Shown here: positions 59,965-64,000 of the stretch, in pieces
How the letters are laid out: each line of letters starts with the position of its first letter
Numbering within the stretch: position 1 is the first letter of the stretch
DNA from: Chitinophagales bacterium
Lineage (GTDB): Bacteria > Bacteroidota > Bacteroidia > Chitinophagales > Chitinophagaceae
Reading direction: 5' to 3'
Assembly (NCBI GenBank): GCA_020636575.1
Contig: JACJXP010000001.1
Location: 1,116,001 to 1,180,000 of the forward strand
DNA: 64,000 nucleotides
Made by a program: the position numbers and the translations under genes
Notes under the pieces: generated by a model
What the model saw: the letters and a program-made list of their open reading frames with translations, nothing else
Told to the model about the DNA's origin: nothing
Databases searched by the model: none

Positions 59965-61839
59965 TTATTTAAAAAGGCTTGCTGCTGAAAAATACCTCCA
60001 GTCATGATTGCCCGGATCATGTGATGCCTGTGGTTTAACAGCATGATCCATTACTTCCGGCTTTAATACTTTTTCATCAACCAGTTTTTGTTTTGCATCA
60101 TGTATAGCATCCTGGATCGGTTTGTTTTGCATCCATGTTTTTTGAGGAGGTTCAAAGCCTACCTTATCTCTTCGCCATATAATTGACTCGGGTAGTTTAT
60201 GTTTCATGGATTCTCTCAACAACCATTTGGTCCAGCCATGTCTTATTTTAAAATGTGAGGGTAATGAAAAAATAAATTCAACTAATTCATGTGATAAAAA
60301 TGGAAGTCTTACTTCTCTGCCATGCGCCATAGAATTTCTGTCAGCAAAGCGAAGCAATTCGCCGAGCCCATGAACAAAAGTGTTGAAATACAAAACACCG
60401 TTCAGATTAAAATGGTCAGGCGGTAAATAGTAAGCCTCTTTACTTTGTTGATGTACAAACTCCTTTGTAAGATCCTCATGTTGCAAGGCGTGAAGGAGGT
60501 ATCTTTTTTCCATGACAATACTTGCGAATGAGGGAAACCAGGCAGCAACTTTGTTTTTCCATGTAAATGGTTCTTGTATGCCTAAGTCCCTGGCAGCGGT
60601 GAGTTCTTTTTTCCCGGATAATTTTCCTTTTCTAAACAATTCCTGCCAATACCATTTGTAGTATTTATGATATCCTGCTAATATTTCGTCAGCACCCTGG
60701 CCATCCAGCAATACTTTCGTATTGTTATTTTTAGCTAGCTCATACACTTTGTATTGGGCATAAATGCTTGCCGAGCCAAATGGTTCTTCCTGGTGATAGC
60801 AAAGCCTATCCCAATCGTCCATCAATTCATTACCGGTTATCGTAATGACCTCCTGCTTTAATTTAAACTTTCGGGCTACTTCGTTTGCATAAGGCAACTC
60901 ATTTTTTTCATAATCAGGGAAGGAAGCAGTGAATGAGTTTACTAGAGTTTGACCATCATTGACCGAAAGAGCTGAAGCAATAACAGATGAACTGTCAAGG
61001 CCTCCGCTTAAGCTTGTGCCAATAGATACATCGCTTCGCAATCTTCTTTTAACTGATATATTAAAGAGCCTGGTAAAAGTTTCGATAGCCTCATTATCAC
61101 CGATCTTTTTGTTTTGAATACCCGGGTCAAGCGTCCAATATTTTTCGATTTTGTATGAAGAATAGAGCAGCGAATATTTCAGGTATGAGGCGGCAGGTAA
61201 TCGCTGAATATTTTCAAAAAATGTTTCCTGTTGGTTTTCCGGGTTACCGGTGTAACCAATAGTAATGAAATTAAAAAGCATTTTCAGATTCACACTTTTA
61301 GAGATGCCTGCCTGCCACAACGCCTTCATTTCAGAGGCGAATACGAAACGGTTATTTTGAAAATTCCAGAAAAATGGTTTTTCGCCAAACCTGTCACGGG
61401 CAGCAAAAAGTTCTTTTTTCTTCTCGTCCCAGATAGCAAAGGCAAACATGCCATCAAGCCGGGTTAAGCAATCCTCTTGCCAGTGATCATAGGCGGCGGT
61501 AATTACTTCTGTATCTGTTTGTGAGTGGAAAGAGTATCCTTTTTTTTCCAACTCTTCCCGAAGCTCAATATAATTATAGATCTCGCCGTTGTGAATGATG
61601 CTGTATCTTGGCTGGTTGCTGTGTTCAGTGATAGAAAAAAAATGCATAGGCTGATCTCCTGCATTTGTCAGATCAATTATTGAGAGACGCCGATGACCCA
61701 ATAAAGCGGTGTTGCTGCTATTGACCCAATGCCCTTCTCCATCCGGGCCCCGGTGAGCCAGCACATTGGTCATTTTTTTTACATGTTCTGTAAAAAAATA
61801 AGATGGATCAGATTGTATGATACCGGCTATGCCACACAT
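59965..61839 (-). CDS. asnB: Asparagine synthetase B (glutamine-hydrolysing)
   Basis: A 624-residue protein with an N-terminal Ntn glutaminase and a C-terminal synthetase. The start must be the ATG at 61839, because Cys2 (MCGIAGII) is the nucleophile; the frame is open to a TTG nine bases further. HRGPDGEGHW and NGEIYNYIELR are glutaminase motifs, and SLSGGLDSSSV is the PP-loop of the synthetase. It makes asparagine from aspartate and glutamine; related AsnB proteins act in glycan or peptide modification. DUF2911 genes lie upstream. Confidence 0.9.
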   Translation of the reverse strand: MCGIAGIIQSDPSYFFTEHVKKMTNVLAHRGPDGEGHWVNSSNTALLGHRRLSIIDLTNAGDQPMHFFSITEHSNQPRYSIIHNGEIYNYIELREELEKKGYSFHSQTDTEVITAAYDHWQEDCLTRLDGMFAFAIWDEKKKELFAARDRFGEKPFFWNFQNNRFVFASEMKALWQAGISKSVNLKMLFNFITIGYTGNPENQQETFFENIQRLPAASYLKYSLLYSSYKIEKYWTLDPGIQNKKIGDNEAIETFTRLFNISVKRRLRSDVSIGTSLSGGLDSSSVIASALSVNDGQTLVNSFTASFPDYEKNELPYANEVARKFKLKQEVITITGNELMDDWDRLCYHQEEPFGSASIYAQYKVYELAKNNNTKVLLDGQGADEILAGYHKYYKWYWQELFRKGKLSGKKELTAARDLGIQEPFTWKNKVAAWFPSFASIVMEKRYLLHALQHEDLTKEFVHQQSKEAYYLPPDHFNLNGVLYFNTFVHGLGELLRFADRNSMAHGREVRLPFLSHELVEFIFSLPSHFKIRHGWTKWLLRESMKHKLPESIIWRRDKVGFEPPQKTWMQNKPIQDAIHDAKQKLVDEKVLKPEVMDHAVKPQASHDPGNHDWRYFSAASLFK

Positions 61840-61901
61840 ATGAGGCAAATATCCAAATTAGAATTTCCAAATCCTAAAAAGTAAATAAGATGATGCGGCT
61901 A

Positions 61902-62561
61902 CTATTTAAACTTAATGGGTAGTCTTGCTTCTGTATTTTCCCATGCCATTACCAGGTCGGTACCCGTATCAGTATCTTCAAATTGCATGGTAAAGTACTC
62001 AAGCTTATAGGCTGATGGTTTTACAGTGGCAGTAAAACGGGCAATATCTTTTGTGCTATCCGGCCGTAGCCCCCATATATCTGCATTGTTGTTCAATATT
62101 ATCGTCCATGATAATGAATCCGGGATGCAATACAGTGTATAACGTCCTGGGTTTATCTGCCTGTTTTCAATGGTTACTGGTTTATAGATGGCCAGTTCAG
62201 TAGCCTCATTGGCTCCCAGCCGCCACATTTCTCCATACCTGAGAATATCCTTAAAAAGCTGTCGGCCCTGCAAGTGAGGCCTGCTATATATAATTCTTGC
62301 AGATGGCCCGGTTTTGATCGCATTGGCCATTTTAAGTTTGGGATAGTCTATTGGGTAATAGATCATGTCCATCGGGGAGATATCAGTACTCCGGTAAACC
62401 TGCTTATAATTTTGAGGTGGATTGTTGGAGGCTGTATCCGATATTTTATCAAGTGTATCTTCTGCCGGCCCGGGTTTAGAAGTAGATGGATTGTTACAGG
62501 CAATAAGGCTGTACGCAATGAATATTATGATAATGATAGCAAAGAATTTATTACTGCGCAT
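61902..62561 (-). CDS. DUF2911 lipoprotein, first-listed of pair
   Basis: A 219-residue lipoprotein (lipobox SLIACNN). DUF2911 hallmarks are ARIIYSRPHLQGRQLF, LRYGEMWRLGANEATELAIY and RYTLYCIPDSLSWTIILNN. Function unproven. It lies nine bases after the second DUF2911 gene, and the two mature regions align well. asnB follows 62 bases downstream. Confidence 0.83.
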   Translation of the reverse strand: MRSNKFFAIIIIIFIAYSLIACNNPSTSKPGPAEDTLDKISDTASNNPPQNYKQVYRSTDISPMDMIYYPIDYPKLKMANAIKTGPSARIIYSRPHLQGRQLFKDILRYGEMWRLGANEATELAIYKPVTIENRQINPGRYTLYCIPDSLSWTIILNNNADIWGLRPDSTKDIARFTATVKPSAYKLEYFTMQFEDTDTGTDLVMAWENTEARLPIKFK

Positions 62562-62570
62562 TACTTTTTT

Positions 62571-63143
62571 TTAAAAATATACCGGCAATTCAGTTTTTAC
62601 ATTATCCCAAATTACCACAAGTTTACACCCGGAAATGGTTTTTTCAAATACCATTGTCAGATATTCTGTACTGGTTGACAGTTTTTGTACGGCTACATTT
62701 ACCCGGATAACATCTTTTTGGGCATCATATTTAAATGAGCCCCAGGTGTCTGTTTCTTTATTCAAAATAAATGTCCATGAGTTTTCTTCGGGTATTGTAT
62801 ATAGGGTGTAGCGTCCTTTTGCAATCTTTTTACCTCCGATCTTTACATGCCTGTAAAATTCAATTTCAGTAGCTTCATTAGCACCCAACCGCCATACTTC
62901 ACCATACTTTACAAGATTACCAAAAATTATTCTTCCTGCTTTAACGGGCCGGCTATATACGATCCTTGAAACCAATGGCTCAGTGGCTTTGCCCTGTATT
63001 TTTAGAACCGGGTATTTATCAGGATAGTAACTCATGTCCATTGCTGATTTATCAGCAGGGGGCAGGTTTTTTGTTTGCCCGATTCCGGGGCAACTGAAAA
63101 CAAGGACCAAAAAGCAAAAGATCAATATTTTTTTCATACTCAT
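62571..63143 (-). CDS. DUF2911 secreted protein, second of pair
   Basis: A 190-residue DUF2911 paralogue with a signal peptide (ILIFCFLVLVFSCPGIGQ). The Cys at position 18 could be a lipobox but is followed by Pro, so type I cleavage at GQ is more likely. VSRIVYSRPVKAGRIIFG, KYGEVWRLGANEATEIEFY and RYTLYTIPEENSWTFILNK match its neighbour. The tandem arrangement and alternating anchor type resemble the DUF4197 pair. Confidence 0.82.
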   Translation of the reverse strand: MSMKKILIFCFLVLVFSCPGIGQTKNLPPADKSAMDMSYYPDKYPVLKIQGKATEPLVSRIVYSRPVKAGRIIFGNLVKYGEVWRLGANEATEIEFYRHVKIGGKKIAKGRYTLYTIPEENSWTFILNKETDTWGSFKYDAQKDVIRVNVAVQKLSTSTEYLTMVFEKTISGCKLVVIWDNVKTELPVYF

Positions 63144-63244
63144 TTATTTGTCAAGATGCCTACTGCGTAGTTCATGACGAAAAAACTTACTAAAACGTTT
63201 CAAAAACAAGATAGTTACAAATAAAACTCCCGGGATTTTGAAGA

Positions 63245-63838
63245 TCAATCTGTAATAAGTTCTTCAAACCGCTTACGAAAATGTGGTTTTGCATCGGCCC
63301 AGAAGTTGGTATAACAATCTTTCAGCCTTTCATAATATTCATCAAATAAAGAAAAAGCGGTATCCATTTCTTCTAAATATGCTGCCCTGTGCATTAATCC
63401 ATTCAAACTTTTCTGAATACCTTCTTTATGTTGATAATTGTATAGCCAGTTTTGTTTTTTCATCCAGGGAAACATTTTACCGAAGCGCTCCGGAAATATT
63501 TCTGTATACGGGTCAAGGGTCTCATACGTATCAATAGAAAATTCATATAAAAAGTTATCTGGAAACTCGGCCTCATCTGTTGCAAGAAAATGATCATATA
63601 TAATATCCACAATAGCACCGCTGTAAAGTCTGTAATAGGGTTTAAAAAATATCTTAGCTTCTTTAGAAGCAGGATGTTCATCCGTATATGCATCAATGAC
63701 CCTGTGCAAATGAATTCCTTTTTGTATCCCGGGGGAGAACTTCTCTTTTTGTTTCCCTTTTACATGATCACTTATCATATTACCCGCCAGGACTTCCGGG
63801 TGCTGAAAAGAAAGGTATGCATGGGCGAGGTAATTAAT
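63245..63838 (-). CDS. acpH: Acyl carrier protein phosphodiesterase, ATT start codon
   Basis: A 197-residue AcpH homologue. Internal motifs match E. coli AcpH: NMISDHVKG, IHLHRVIDAYTDEHP, VDIIYDHFLA and LNGLMHRAAYL. The family N-terminus (MNYLAHAYLSF type) is present in frame as NYLAHAYLSFQHPEVLAGN, but the codon in the Met position (63836-63838 complement) is ATT. The only in-frame ATG is at 63778, which would delete 20 conserved residues; an in-frame TGA lies 12 codons further upstream. AcpH removes the phosphopantetheine arm of acyl carrier protein. ATT is a known rare start (infC), so it may be functional, reduced in expression, or a recent mutation. Confidence 0.8.
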   Translation of the reverse strand: MNYLAHAYLSFQHPEVLAGNMISDHVKGKQKEKFSPGIQKGIHLHRVIDAYTDEHPASKEAKIFFKPYYRLYSGAIVDIIYDHFLATDEAEFPDNFLYEFSIDTYETLDPYTEIFPERFGKMFPWMKKQNWLYNYQHKEGIQKSLNGLMHRAAYLEEMDTAFSLFDEYYERLKDCYTNFWADAKPHFRKRFEELITD

Positions 63839-64000
63839 AACTGTAGAATTTGTGTAAATGTAACGGTAAATTCAAAATGGATTTTATTGCTCAAATGTTA
63901 AGGAAAATTAACAATTACTGCCACTAATCACAAATGACTTGCCGGGGGTACCCCGCCTTCCTACATTTATAATTCAGAAGAGTTCTTATTTCAAAATTTT

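Noticed and set aside
63941..63956. Palindrome around GGGGTACCCC near the window end
   Set aside because: Short, isolated, and without a gene context visible within the window.
1..64000. tRNA, rRNA, CRISPR, integrase or transposase genes
   Set aside because: No cloverleaf, rRNA, regularly spaced repeat or mobile-element protein was seen in any gap or frame.

Overview
The window is a compact stretch of core chromosome from a Bacteroidota bacterium, most likely a member of the Chitinophagaceae (family-level placement is inference). Support comes from promoters of the Bacteroidota type (TTG, 19-23 bases, TAnnTTTG), start sites that mostly lack Shine-Dalgarno sequences, a protein with a type IX secretion C-terminal domain, many short lipoproteins of Bacteroidota type (DUF2911, DUF4197, head-GIN, choice-of-anchor J), and Bacteroidota-like versions of CoaX, LptC, CysS (KMGKS) and TypA. 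I see no rRNA, tRNA, CRISPR array, insertion sequence, prophage or integrase. No gene-free gap reaches 300 bases; the largest is about 214 bases (47243-47456).

Layout. 1-3.1 kb: 3' part of paaZ, a crotonase-family gene and an AlkA-like glycosylase, probably one operon. 3.1-7.1 kb: a SUMF1-type exported protein, then a minus-strand operon lptB - GH3 adenylating enzyme - fabG. 7.2-20.8 kb: lipoprotein, metF, a periplasmic folding pair (TlpA-like, PpiC), rlmD, two rhomboid proteases followed by a membrane-anchored endonuclease/exonuclease/phosphatase-fold protein, cysS, mnmD, a second AlkA and a DUF1080 protein. 20.8-29.9 kb: JmjC/cupin protein, exported agmatine-deiminase-like protein, DUF2306 membrane protein preceded by a cryptic signal-peptide ORF, a small basic secreted protein, rnhB, ctaA and a large membrane patatin. 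29-38.9 kb: diacylglycerol-kinase-like protein, fabH, alpha/beta hydrolase, typA, a small CxxC membrane protein, a glycine-rich T9SS cargo, meaB and two family-2 glycosyltransferases. 39-45.3 kb: LON-domain protein, coaX, outer-membrane protein, lptC, HSDL2-like dehydrogenase, SET protein, lysS. 45.3-54 kb: an envelope protein operon with a clear terminator, a tandem pair of HTH regulators, a tandem pair of DUF4197 proteins, an OmpA-like lipoprotein, and a fumarylacetoacetase-like/flavin-reductase-like operon. 54-64 kb: fatty-acid hydroxylase, lipase, TIGR02757 protein, head-GIN lipoprotein, LytTR regulator, PLP sulfur enzyme, asnB, two DUF2911 proteins and acpH.

Together the genes are dominated by envelope and lipid biology (LptB, LptC, FabG, FabH, AcpH, DagK-like, FA2H-like, patatin, hydrolases, glycosyltransferases) plus translation and cofactor housekeeping. 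I did not find an obvious self-contained new defence or biosynthetic system. The most unusual signals are: acpH whose conserved N-terminus begins at an ATT codon; a 41-residue signal-peptide stub ending in an ATGA overlap with the DUF2306 gene; several promoters whose -7 box ends only 3-7 bases before the start codon (likely leaderless mRNAs); two adjacent strong palindromes before fabH; and ten convergent gene ends that are separated by at most 14 bases or overlap. Several families occur as pairs (rhomboid, AlkA, HTH, DUF4197, DUF2911, GT2), which suggests repeated local duplication.
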